Of a stretch of 7,324 nucleotides of DNA, positions 1 to 5,250 are shown piece by piece. Source of the DNA: Methanosaeta sp. UBA80 (GTDB lineage: Archaea; Halobacteriota; Methanosarcinia; Methanotrichales; Methanotrichaceae); NCBI GenBank assembly GCA_002505805.1, contig DAWB01000064.1:1-7324 (forward strand), in the 5' to 3' direction. Under the pieces are notes generated by a model. That model did no database searches, was not told where the DNA came from, and saw nothing but the letters and a program-made list of their open reading frames with translations. Numbering within the stretch: the first letter of the stretch is position 1; every line of letters begins with the position of its first letter. Made by a program: the position numbers and the translations under genes.

Positions 1-2
1 CT

Positions 3-317
3 GCCGTGAACGAGACTGAGGCTGCAGCAGCTCCAGTGGCCGGCCCCTATGTCATTATGGGCCTCGTCCAGGATAACAGCCAAGCTCCTCTGGAAGGCTG
101 GAATTTCGACCTGAGCAAGGACGGAGCAGTGGTCGATAGCGCCATCAGTGGCGCAGATGGAAAGTTCAACTTCGTGGGTCTGACATCCGGCGTTTTCACC
201 GTGAGCGAGACGCTTGAAGAGGGATGGAGTGTCGTCTCTCCCGAGAATGGCACCGTGGATGTCACCATTGCAGACGCCAGCGTGACCGATCTGGTCTTTG
301 TCAACCAGAAAGCTTGA
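3..317 (+). CDS. C-terminal part of a surface protein with an SdrD_B/Cna-B-like domain (5' truncated)
   Basis: The frame is open from the first complete codon of the window (GCC at 3) to the TGA at 315-317, so this is the last ~104 residues of a longer gene. A GTG at position 6 lies inside the frame; no SD can be judged so close to the edge, and the upstream frame is open, so it is probably an internal valine. The visible part begins with an Ala/Pro-rich linker. It then forms one prealbumin-like beta-sandwich repeat: a 'GLVQD...PLEGWNFDL' strand pattern, 'DGKFNFVGL', 'GVFTVSETLEEGW', and a final 'DLVFVNQKA'. This is the pattern of SdrD_B, SpaA and Cna-B domains, common in archaeal and bacterial cell-surface proteins. 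No sortase motif, PGF-type anchor or membrane helix follows, so anchoring, if any, is not C-terminal. The full architecture lies upstream. Confidence 0.75.
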   Translation, partial: AVNETEAAAAPVAGPYVIMGLVQDNSQAPLEGWNFDLSKDGAVVDSAISGADGKFNFVGLTSGVFTVSETLEEGWSVVSPENGTVDVTIADASVTDLVFVNQKA

Positions 318-367
318 ATCCATCACCGATTGCTGTGGAGATAAGCTCAAGTCAAACCACAGCATGA

Positions 368-457
368 GATGGGCCCCGATCAATGCCGATATAGCGCCTG
401 ATCGGCCCATCCCTATTCTGCTCATGCGGCCACGTGGTCTGATTTTTTCTTTTCTTT
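368..457 (+). terminator. Large hairpin plus T-rich tract after the surface protein gene
   Basis: An imperfect inverted repeat pairs 368-382 (GATGGGCC-CC-GATCA) with 399-411 (TGATC-GGCCCATC). That gives 13 base pairs with a 2-nt bulge and a 16-nt loop, starting about 50 nt past the stop at 317. About 30 nt further on, 443-457 is all T apart from two C. T-rich tracts are the known archaeal termination signal, so the hairpin may be a 3' processing or stability structure and the T tract the termination point. The call is by position and composition only. Confidence 0.5.
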
Positions 458-500
458 CAACCATCAGGCTTTCATAGATTGAAGGCTCAGTAAGAGACGG

Positions 501-899
501 ATGATGCTGATTATGAGAAAAAGGTCCTTATGCATAGCGGCAATTTTATTTGCCCTATTGTCTGCAGAGACGGTATTTGCTCTGGGAATGTATGGATCTT
601 CCCACTGTCAGGCCAGAGATGCTATTGAAGCCTATTGTGTCAGTCATGGGGGCTGTCCCAGAGACGGATACTGTCATTTTCCGGACGGCAGCTACTGTGA
701 GCTGGTATCATTTTACAATGGCAACTGCCCCGGAGCGGCCTATTACGAGCAGGCCATCTGGATGAATGAGGCCTATAGCTTCCTCTATGGCGACTATTAT
801 AGCCATCCTTATGTCCCGGTTAAATACCCCTCTGCATATCCTTATTATCCCTACAATCCCGGTCCGGCCTATGCCCCAGGATACGGCTCATGGCTCTGA
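501..899 (+). CDS. Secreted DUF333-like cysteine-rich protein with Tyr/Pro-rich tail
   Basis: A 132-residue predicted exported protein. The start has K/R residues (M5-R-K-R), a hydrophobic stretch at about 10-24, and a likely signal peptidase site after V-F-A (residue 27), so the mature protein should act outside the cell. Residues 36-78 resemble DUF333 (the so-called putative hemolysin domain): 'AYCVSHGG', then 'GYCHFPDGSYCE', then 'FYNGNC'. The six mature cysteines (36, 46, 52, 58, 66, 76) could form three disulfides. The hemolysin label of the family is not a proven function. Residues 81-132 hold 14 Tyr and 8 Pro in a low-complexity tail with no membrane helix. Starts at ATG 501, 504 or 513 are all possible. 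No good SD precedes them, and a weak TATA-like TTTCATAG lies at 470-477, so the mRNA may be nearly leaderless. A structural role at the envelope is only a guess. Confidence 0.7.
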   Translation: MMLIMRKRSLCIAAILFALLSAETVFALGMYGSSHCQARDAIEAYCVSHGGCPRDGYCHFPDGSYCELVSFYNGNCPGAAYYEQAIWMNEAYSFLYGDYYSHPYVPVKYPSAYPYYPYNPGPAYAPGYGSWL

Positions 900-931
900 T
901 AGGGTATCTGTAAAAAAGGTTGTTAAGCGAT

Positions 932-952
932 AGGATGCCGATCAGGCATCCT
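932..952. terminator. Perfect hairpin between convergent genes
   Basis: AGGATGCC (932-939) pairs perfectly with GGCATCCT (945-952) around a 5-nt GATCA loop. It lies in the 64-bp gap between the plus-strand stop at 899 and the minus-strand stop at 964, where both transcripts must end. Reading the minus strand, a run of six T (complement of the A run at 912-917) follows about 15 nt after the hairpin. On the plus strand only TTT follows. A shared terminator or 3'-end structure is the simplest reading. Confidence 0.55.
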
Positions 953-963
953 TTGCTGCCATC

Positions 964-1623
964 CTAGCCCAGGATTTCCTGCTTGAATTTATCAAAGCCG
1001 ATTTCATCTATGAACTCTCCCAGGCGCTGCTTCTTGGCGTGGTCCTTGTAGTAGTGGATGATTTTGTCAATCAAAGACAGGACCGCCTCATCGGAGAGGT
1101 TCTCCGCCAGCACCACCCCCAGTCTGGGCTTGACTCCGCTGCTGCCGCCAACAAGAAGCTTCCAGCCCTTGGACATTCCTATGAGCCCAATGTCCTTCAC
1201 CGCTGGCTCGGCACAGGAGTTGCCGCAGCCGGAGACGCCGATCTTGAACTTCCAGGGCAGCTGCATGCCATGATAGATCTGGTCCAGCTTGAGGCCAATG
1301 CCCACTGAATCCTGCTGGCCGCGTTTGCAGAAGGTGGTTCCGGGACAGATCTTGATGCTCCGGACGCACAGGCCAATGGCGGCGCCGGCCTTCATCCCCA
1401 GGTCATTCCAGGCAGCATCGATATCCTTGGGATCTATACCCACTATGGCTATCCTCTGGGCGGATGTGATCTTGAGCACCTTGGCATTGTATTTTTCAGC
1501 CACATCGGCTATCCGGCGCAGTCCCGCCGGGTCTATGATGCCGTCGGGAATGTGAGGCGCAATGGCGAAGGTCTCTTTGTCTCTCTGCAATATTGCCCCT
1601 TTTTCCAGAATGTCTTTGGACAT
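964..1623 (-). CDS. Small siroheme/[4Fe-4S] sulfite (nitrite) reductase-like protein
   Basis: A 219-residue protein of the nitrite/sulfite reductase family in its minimal single-subunit form. Residues ~15-75 match the ferredoxin-like NIR_SIR half domain. The catalytic domain follows with the siroheme/[4Fe-4S] cysteine set C93-X5-C99 ('CPGTTFC') and C133-X3-C137 ('GCGNSCAEP'). The size fits the ~23 kDa low-molecular-weight sulfite reductase described from Methanosarcina barkeri and related Dsr-like proteins of methanogens. Expected chemistry is six-electron reduction of sulfite to sulfide in the cytoplasm. The physiological role in methanogens (assimilation, detoxification of sulfite, or another substrate) is not settled. 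No electron donor gene is adjacent. The ATG start is supported by AAGGAGG (1634-1640) ten bases upstream. A TATA box at 1688-1695 and repeats behind it suggest its own regulated promoter. Confidence 0.9.
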   Translation of the reverse strand: MSKDILEKGAILQRDKETFAIAPHIPDGIIDPAGLRRIADVAEKYNAKVLKITSAQRIAIVGIDPKDIDAAWNDLGMKAGAAIGLCVRSIKICPGTTFCKRGQQDSVGIGLKLDQIYHGMQLPWKFKIGVSGCGNSCAEPAVKDIGLIGMSKGWKLLVGGSSGVKPRLGVVLAENLSDEAVLSLIDKIIHYYKDHAKKQRLGEFIDEIGFDKFKQEILG

Positions 1624-1687
1624 TTTTTCCTAGCCTCCTTCAACTAGTTTTTCTTTGATAAGAATGGAGATATTGGTTAATCTGGAG

Positions 1688-1695
1688 AATATAAG
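1688..1695 (-). promoter_or_regulatory. TATA box of the sulfite reductase-like gene
   Basis: On the minus strand the sequence reads CTTATATT, a good archaeal TATA element. Transcription would start about 25 nt downstream, near 1664-1668, giving a leader of about 40 nt that contains the AAGGAGG SD. The repeat copy at 1695-1717 abuts it on the upstream side, where BRE and activator contacts are expected. Confidence 0.5.
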
Positions 1696-1761
1696 ACTCT
1701 ATCGGAGTGCTGCAATTGGTGTAGAGTCCTAAAAGTCGGGACTCTACAGAGTGCTGCAATT
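1695..1761. repeat. Two 22-23 bp direct repeats with nested inverted repeats
   Basis: Copy 1 (1695-1717) and copy 2 (1740-1761) both read GACTCTA, then 3 or 2 variable bases, then GAGTGCTGCAATT. Each contains a dyad: ACTC-N5-GAGT at 1696-1708 and ACTCT-AC-AGAGT at 1741-1752. Between them GTAGAGTCC (1721-1729) pairs perfectly with GGACTCTAC (1739-1747), a 9-bp stem with a 9-nt loop. It can also pair in part (TAGAGTC, 1722-1728) with GACTCTA of copy 1 (1695-1701). The copies are 45 bp apart start to start. They lie directly upstream of the TATA box of the sulfite reductase-like gene, which suggests operator or activator sites; this is inferred from position. Confidence 0.6.
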
Positions 1762-1840
1762 AGATAAAACCGCAGCTTAAAAATCAAGGATATTTGCCAG
1801 AATGGAATCTTAGCTTAGCGGATTATTATGGCGAAATTGC

Positions 1841-1879
1841 TGATGAGCGAGCCAATTTCCAAGGCTTAATTGCTCATCA
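1841..1879 (-). terminator. Hairpin just past the chaB stop
   Basis: TGATGAGC (1841-1848) pairs with GCTCATCA (1872-1879). Inside the 23-nt loop AGCC (1850-1853) can pair with GGCT (1863-1866), extending the structure. It begins 30 nt past the chaB stop codon, so it is a candidate 3'-end structure for that transcript. No strong T run follows on the minus strand, so termination is uncertain. Confidence 0.35.
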
Positions 1880-1908
1880 ACATTCTAGCCTGCTCATGCA
1901 ATAGAGAA

Positions 1909-2214
1909 TCATGCATGTGCCTTGGCCTGGAAGGAAGCACCGCTGGGCCTGCTCTTCCTGTGCCGCATGACGTGGCGGGAGCGCTTTCCGGACATCTCCT
2001 CGCTCTTGACCCACTCGCCCGTCTCGTCGTCCTTCTCGTATTGCTCTTTCACGGCCGACCAGGCAGCTTCGTGAGATGCCCTCTCGCGCGCTGCATCTTC
2101 CACATCTGCATTCTCCTCCCAGCTGCTGTTATAGGCCTTCAGATAAAGGACCTTGGCCCGGCTGGGTAGATTTCGAACGCTTTTGGGCAGCTCGCTTGTG
2201 CTCTCGTATGGCAT
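1909..2214 (-). CDS. chaB: ChaB family protein with extra basic tail
   Basis: A 101-residue soluble protein. Residues 1-70 match the ChaB fold throughout: 'MPYESTSELPKSVRNLPSRA', 'YLKAYNSSW', and the C-terminal helix 'SHEAAWSAVKEQYEKDDETG' ending in 'EW'. Escherichia coli ChaB, named as a regulator of the ChaA cation antiporter, is about 76 residues; its molecular role is poorly defined. Here about 30 further residues (72-101) form a Lys/Arg/His-rich, probably disordered tail that could bind nucleic acid; that is inference. The ATG at 2214 is chosen over an in-frame GTG at 2223. GGAGGT lies 7 nt before the ATG, while the GTG lies inside that SD. No cha antiporter gene is in the window. The gene appears monocistronic, with a TATA-like element at 2302-2314. 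Confidence 0.88.
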   Translation of the reverse strand: MPYESTSELPKSVRNLPSRAKVLYLKAYNSSWEENADVEDAARERASHEAAWSAVKEQYEKDDETGEWVKSEEMSGKRSRHVMRHRKSRPSGASFQAKAHA

Positions 2215-2221
2215 CCAATAC

Positions 2222-2227
2222 ACCTCC
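2222..2227 (-). promoter_or_regulatory. Shine-Dalgarno of chaB
   Basis: The minus strand reads GGAGGT, a full match to the archaeal anti-SD. Seven bases separate it from the ATG at 2214. This excludes the GTG at 2223, which overlaps it. Confidence 0.85.
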
Positions 2228-2301
2228 TGTTATTGTTTGATTTGGTGAACCTGCTTACTATGAAGGTCTCCTTTAAAAGCTCTTTGGTTTGGCCTGTAGG
2301 G

Positions 2302-2314
2302 CTTATAAAATAAG
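2302..2314 (-). promoter_or_regulatory. TATA-like element upstream of chaB
   Basis: The minus strand reads CTTATTTTATAAG, which contains TTTTATAA and a CTTAT/ATAAG dyad. It lies at the edge of a very AT-rich stretch (2311-2350). A start about 25 nt downstream would give a ~65-nt leader for chaB. The whole gap 2228-2403 shows no gene. The only other structure is the 10-bp palindrome TAAGGCCTTA (2392-2401) next to the HIT gene stop. Confidence 0.4.
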
Positions 2315-2403
2315 TTAAATTATGTAATTTTAATAATTTTTATATCTCCTGATATCCTAAGCATGGTTTGGGGCAATGCGAATCTCGCATTTAAGGCCTT
2401 ATC

Positions 2404-2907
2404 TCATAGGCTTTCCGATCCCCTGAGCGCCTCATCCAGCGCCCCTTTCAGCTTCCTGTAAGTTGCCTCCAGCCCCTCCGATATCACCCTGGTGTCGGAG
2501 AGTACGGGCATGAAGTTTGTATCCCCATTCCAGCGGGGCACAATGTGCAGATGCAAGTGATCGGCAATGCCCGCCCCCCCCACCTGGCCCATGTTCATCC
2601 CCAGGTTGAAGCCGTCCGGGCGCATCACTCTCTTCAGCAGATCAACGCACATGGCGGCAAGCTGCATCATCTCCTGCTGCTCTTCGCCCTGCCAGCCGGT
2701 GAGACTGGCGGTATGCCGGTAGGGGACCACCATCATATGGCCGTTATTGTAAGGATATGCGTTCAGCATCACAAAATTGTGTCTTCCCTTGTAGAGGATA
2801 AAGTTCTCCGCATCCTTGTCCTGCCCAGGCTTGTCGCAGAATATGCATCCTTCCGGCTTCTTGCCAAGGATGTAGTCTATCCTCCAGGGCGCCCACAGAT
2901 TCTCCAT
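2404..2907 (-). CDS. HIT-family protein, probable Ap4A hydrolase/phosphorylase type
   Basis: A 167-residue histidine-triad protein. The active-site motif is H117-L-H-L-H121 followed by 'IVPRW'; the middle His (119) is the expected nucleophile that forms the covalent nucleotidyl intermediate. The N-terminus 'MENLWAPWR..YI' and a C21-X2-C24 pair ('GCIFC') are typical of the long-form HIT proteins related to mycobacterial Ap4A phosphorylase. The cysteines, perhaps with a downstream His, suggest a zinc site. Likely substrates are dinucleoside polyphosphates such as Ap4A; substrate cannot be read from sequence. The start at 2907 is preferred to the ATG at 2925. GGAGAGAGG lies 7 nt upstream, and the protein then begins exactly at the conserved motif. 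The gene is last in the minus-strand cluster, 24 nt after purN. A run of eight G lies in the coding strand (2574-2581). Confidence 0.9.
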   Translation of the reverse strand: MENLWAPWRIDYILGKKPEGCIFCDKPGQDKDAENFILYKGRHNFVMLNAYPYNNGHMMVVPYRHTASLTGWQGEEQQEMMQLAAMCVDLLKRVMRPDGFNLGMNMGQVGGAGIADHLHLHIVPRWNGDTNFMPVLSDTRVISEGLEATYRKLKGALDEALRGSESL

Positions 2908-2914
2908 AGTCTTT

Positions 2915-2923
2915 CCTCTCTCC
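2915..2923 (-). promoter_or_regulatory. Shine-Dalgarno deciding the HIT gene start
   Basis: The minus strand reads GGAGAGAGG, seven bases before the ATG at 2907. An in-frame ATG at 2925 lies immediately before this element and has only the end of purN upstream, so translation from 2907 is more likely. Confidence 0.7.
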
Positions 2924-2931
2924 ATTCTCTG

Positions 2932-3561
2932 TTACTCTCTCAGCCGCTCTTTCTGCCAGACGATCCTTCTGCCCTCAAATCTGGGATTTCCCTCTATAAA
3001 CATCCTTATTGCCCGCGGGTAGGCTTTATACTCCGCCCTCTGGATTCTGGCTTTCAGGCTCTCGCGATCGTCACCCTCCCACACCGGTACGGGACGCTGG
3101 TAGACTATTGGGCCGTGGTCCACATCCTCGTCCACCACATGCACCGTGGTCCCGGTCCATTTAACTCCCCACTCTAAAGCCTGGGAGAAGGCATCCAGAC
3201 CCCGGAAGGAGGGCAGAAGGGCGGGATGGATGTTGAGAATCCGATCTTTATAATGACGGACGAAATCGGGAGAGAGGATCCTCATGTAGCCGGTAAGTAT
3301 CACAAGATCCACTCCCGCCTTTTCCAGCCGGTCTATGAGTTGCCGGTCATACTCCAGGCGGGTGAGGCCGGCAGGATCGACGAATTCATGACAGACTGAG
3401 AACTCTTCGGCGATTCTGAGCGCTCCGGCATCGGGCTGGTCCGCCAGCACCACTGCTACCTTTCCCGGCAGCCAGCCCTCCCGCTCCGCCCGGAGGATGT
3501 AGCGCAGGTTCTCTCCCCGTCCCGAGGATATCACTCCTAATTTAGCGGTCTTGATCGTCAA
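2932..3561 (-). CDS. purN: Phosphoribosylglycinamide formyltransferase PurN
   Basis: A 209-residue GAR transformylase: transfers a formyl group to glycinamide ribonucleotide, the third step of purine synthesis, in the cytoplasm. Catalytic residues are all present with the spacing of the E. coli enzyme: N110-I-H112 in 'NIHPALLPSF' and D148 in 'VDEDVDHG'. The phosphate-binding loop is present near residues 12-20, but reads GRGEN where family members usually have GxGSN. The C-terminus 'FEGRRIVWQ' is typical. The start is TTG at 3561: an in-frame TGA lies three codons upstream and GAGGGTG at 3566-3572 serves as SD. It sits 27 nt after bud32 and 24 nt before the HIT gene, so all are probably cotranscribed. 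The usual donor is 10-formyltetrahydrofolate, whereas many methanogens use a formate-dependent PurT instead; which donor is used here cannot be seen. Confidence 0.93.
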   Translation of the reverse strand: MTIKTAKLGVISSGRGENLRYILRAEREGWLPGKVAVVLADQPDAGALRIAEEFSVCHEFVDPAGLTRLEYDRQLIDRLEKAGVDLVILTGYMRILSPDFVRHYKDRILNIHPALLPSFRGLDAFSQALEWGVKWTGTTVHVVDEDVDHGPIVYQRPVPVWEGDDRESLKARIQRAEYKAYPRAIRMFIEGNPRFEGRRIVWQKERLRE

Positions 3562-3565
3562 ATCG

Positions 3566-3572
3566 CACCCTC
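3566..3572 (-). promoter_or_regulatory. Shine-Dalgarno for the TTG start of purN
   Basis: The minus strand reads GAGGGTG a few bases before TTG at 3561. The in-frame TGA just upstream leaves TTG as the first possible start ahead of the conserved phosphate-loop strand, so the rare start codon is well supported. Confidence 0.65.
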
Positions 3573-3588
3573 AAATAAACCCTGTACA

Positions 3589-4161
3589 TCAAAGGTACCT
3601 TCCCCGTGCCTTTATCTCCTTAACCCTCTGCAGTACTGCCTCGGCCTGGGGATTGGTCTTGATGTAGCCATCCACAAACGCCTCCATCAGCTCACGAGGA
3701 CGGTCATGGGTGCTCTCCAGGGTCTGGAAGTAGACATGGACATCCACTCCCTGCGCCTCCACCGTCTTCTCATAATAAGAGAGCCCGAAATCTATAAGGC
3801 AGATCCTGCCCCGGGACAGGATCATATTGGAGGTGGTCAGGTCCCCATGAATGATGCCCCCGCTATGCAGAATTCCCACCGTCTCCCCCACCATCCGGGA
3901 TAGTTCAGGGCTGATGATATCCTTTAATTTCTCTCCCTCTATCCTCTCCATCTTAAGCTCAAACCGGGTTACGTCGCTGATGATTGGAGTCAGGACCCCC
4001 AGCCTTCTTGCCTCTGAGGTAATCCTGGCCTCACGCAGTGTTCTTTCCGTCCTGATCCTCCGGTCCAGCTCCGGCTGACGATAGCTCTTGGCCGGCCGGC
4101 TCTTTTTAACCGTATCCCCATCCAGGGTGATCACGGCTTCTGCTCCTCTGCCTATCTCCAT
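3589..4161 (-). CDS. bud32: KEOPS complex kinase/ATPase Bud32 (stand-alone)
   Basis: A 190-residue small RIO-like kinase. It begins 'MEIGRGAEAVI', the usual Bud32 glycine-poor N-lobe. It then carries the family signature K19-K-S-R...K25-S-Y-R-x-P-x-L-D and R40-T-L-R-E44-A-R. The catalytic loop is H105-G-D107-x4-N112, the metal-binding motif D124-F-G, and the C-terminal tail 'ARGRYL'. In KEOPS, Bud32 binds Kae1 and its ATPase activity drives t6A modification of ANN-decoding tRNAs. In many archaea it is fused to Kae1; here it is separate and no kae1 is in the window. The start at 4161 fits the family length. An ATG at 4203 would add 14 unrelated residues encoded within the preceding gene. The first 10 nt (ATGGAGATAG) overlap the end and stop codon of the DUF1786 gene, suggesting translational coupling. 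No strong SD is seen. Confidence 0.93.
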   Translation of the reverse strand: MEIGRGAEAVITLDGDTVKKSRPAKSYRQPELDRRIRTERTLREARITSEARRLGVLTPIISDVTRFELKMERIEGEKLKDIISPELSRMVGETVGILHSGGIIHGDLTTSNMILSRGRICLIDFGLSYYEKTVEAQGVDVHVYFQTLESTHDRPRELMEAFVDGYIKTNPQAEAVLQRVKEIKARGRYL

Positions 4162-5189
4162 AAATCTTCTCTCTTTTTCCAGGCCTCCAGGAGGCCAATG
4201 CATCCGGTGATCATCATATCTCCTCCGGGGGAGGCAGCCAATGCTCCTGGAATCGCCCCGCAGGAGAGAAAGCTCTGCCGGCGGGGGCCGGTGACCAGAA
4301 TCCTCTCCACCTTGCCGGGGACGCTCTCCACATATGCTCCGTGGCCGCCATCCTGAAAGACCTCACTGCTTTTAATTGTTCCCTGGCATAGCTCCCGGAC
4401 CAGGTGGCGCAGCTTTTCCGGGGACAGCTCCGAGGTATGATGCTCAAAGATGCCTGTGATCTGCCCTGCCGCCAGCACCGCAGCCACGGTATGGCCGTTT
4501 CCGAAATTTATAACCAGAGCCGGCCTGTCATTCTCCAGCTCCAGCGCCGCGCCAAAGAGGGCAGCCGGGCCGGTGTCCATGAGCAGCGGCCGGAATCCTG
4601 CCGTTTTTAGCAGATCATGCACAGCCAGCATACGAGTCATATTCCGGGGAGGATCTCTATAAGCGAAATCCTTTAAACTGCCCCCGGATCGGATGGCCTG
4701 GGCCAGGCACTCAAAGCGGTATAGGCGGTTGGATTTATAGGGGGAAAAGCCGTGATCCTGCACCGCCACGGCAATGTCTGGGGGAAGATCAAGATCAAAC
4801 AGGCCAAAAGCCTTCTTGAGGGCGGCTATATCGATGTCTCCCGTCTCAACCTTCAGGGCTTGAGAAGGGGCCTCATCGCAGATGACGACCCCTAAAGCAG
4901 CCGCCTTCTCCAGGTCATCGTTGATTGTAGCCGCGGCGGTGGGAGTGGCAGATACCCCCAGCCCTGCTGCCAGATGCCATCTCACCGCCGCTGTGGAAGA
5001 GCCGCCGCCCATGGTCGGGCCGCATAGAAAGACATCTCTGCCCATCATCCTGGCTTGATTGATCCTGTTTCCCACCAGGACGGTCTGGCTGGGGAGGATC
5101 ATCTTGGTCGAGCCCTCCAGGGGCACCTCCTGATCGTAGAGCAGAATGTCCTGGGTCCCTGCCCCTACATCGATGGCCAAAAGCGACAT
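4152..5189 (-). CDS. DUF1786 (COG4012) ASKHA-fold protein
   Basis: A 345-residue protein of the archaeal DUF1786 family, often mislabelled in databases as pyruvate formate-lyase activating protein; it has no radical-SAM CX3CX2C motif. The sequence fits an actin/Hsp70-like (ASKHA) ATPase. A phosphate-1 loop lies at residues 7-14 ('DVGAGTQD') and a second at 228-234 ('NFGNGHT'), with 'VTGPR' at 299-303 and a Gly/Ala-rich C-terminal segment near 311-330. The biochemical role is unknown. It is first in the cluster with bud32, purN and the HIT gene, and overlaps bud32 by 10 nt. There is no SD before the ATG, and a TATA-like element lies about 30 nt upstream, so the mRNA is probably leaderless. Since Kae1, the partner of Bud32, is also an ASKHA protein, a functional tie is tempting but unproven. 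Confidence 0.85.
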   Translation of the reverse strand: MSLLAIDVGAGTQDILLYDQEVPLEGSTKMILPSQTVLVGNRINQARMMGRDVFLCGPTMGGGSSTAAVRWHLAAGLGVSATPTAAATINDDLEKAAALGVVICDEAPSQALKVETGDIDIAALKKAFGLFDLDLPPDIAVAVQDHGFSPYKSNRLYRFECLAQAIRSGGSLKDFAYRDPPRNMTRMLAVHDLLKTAGFRPLLMDTGPAALFGAALELENDRPALVINFGNGHTVAAVLAAGQITGIFEHHTSELSPEKLRHLVRELCQGTIKSSEVFQDGGHGAYVESVPGKVERILVTGPRRQSFLSCGAIPGALAASPGGDMMITGCIGLLEAWKKREDLWR

Positions 5190-5215
5190 GGTTTGTTGTA
5201 TCCCGCATTCATGGG

Positions 5216-5226
5216 AAAAATTTTAT
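5216..5226. promoter_or_regulatory. Shared TATA-like element of a divergent promoter
   Basis: AAAAATTTTAT is nearly symmetric and is the only A/T block in the 61-bp gap between the starts at 5189 (minus) and 5251 (plus). Its centre (about 5221) is ~32 nt from the minus ATG and ~30 nt from the plus ATG. This is the spacing expected for leaderless archaeal transcripts, and neither gene has an SD. It may direct transcription both ways. Confidence 0.55.
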
Positions 5227-5250
5227 CCTCAGCCTTCCCATCGATCTGGC

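Noticed and set aside
430..437. CCACGTGG palindrome as an operator
   Set aside because: A single 8-bp palindrome in a gap with no repeat of it elsewhere in the window; chance is a sufficient explanation.
1695..1761. CRISPR array
   Set aside because: Only two similar units of unequal length with a 22-nt spacer, each with internal dyads, and no cas genes nearby; their place at a TATA box fits operators better.
1870..2169. Plus-strand open frame opposite chaB
   Set aside because: The minus-strand frame has a full ChaB signature and a perfect SD; the plus-strand protein is a Leu/Ala-rich shadow.
2545..3177. Long plus-strand open frame (210 codons) opposite the HIT and purN genes
   Set aside because: It lies antisense to two genes with clear catalytic motifs, spans the gap between them, and its protein shows no recognisable domain; it is a by-product of GC-rich codon use.
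4162..4203. N-terminal extension of bud32 from the ATG at 4203
   Set aside because: It adds 14 residues not found in Bud32, which normally begins just before the GAEA motif; the 10-nt overlap start at 4161 is more natural.
4152..5189. Pyruvate formate-lyase activating enzyme
   Set aside because: A common database label for this family, but the protein has no radical-SAM CX3CX2C motif and instead shows ASKHA-type phosphate loops.
5146..5250. N-terminal extension of moaB from the ATG at 5146
   Set aside because: It would overlap the start of the divergent DUF1786 gene and its promoter, and the 35 added residues match nothing in the family.
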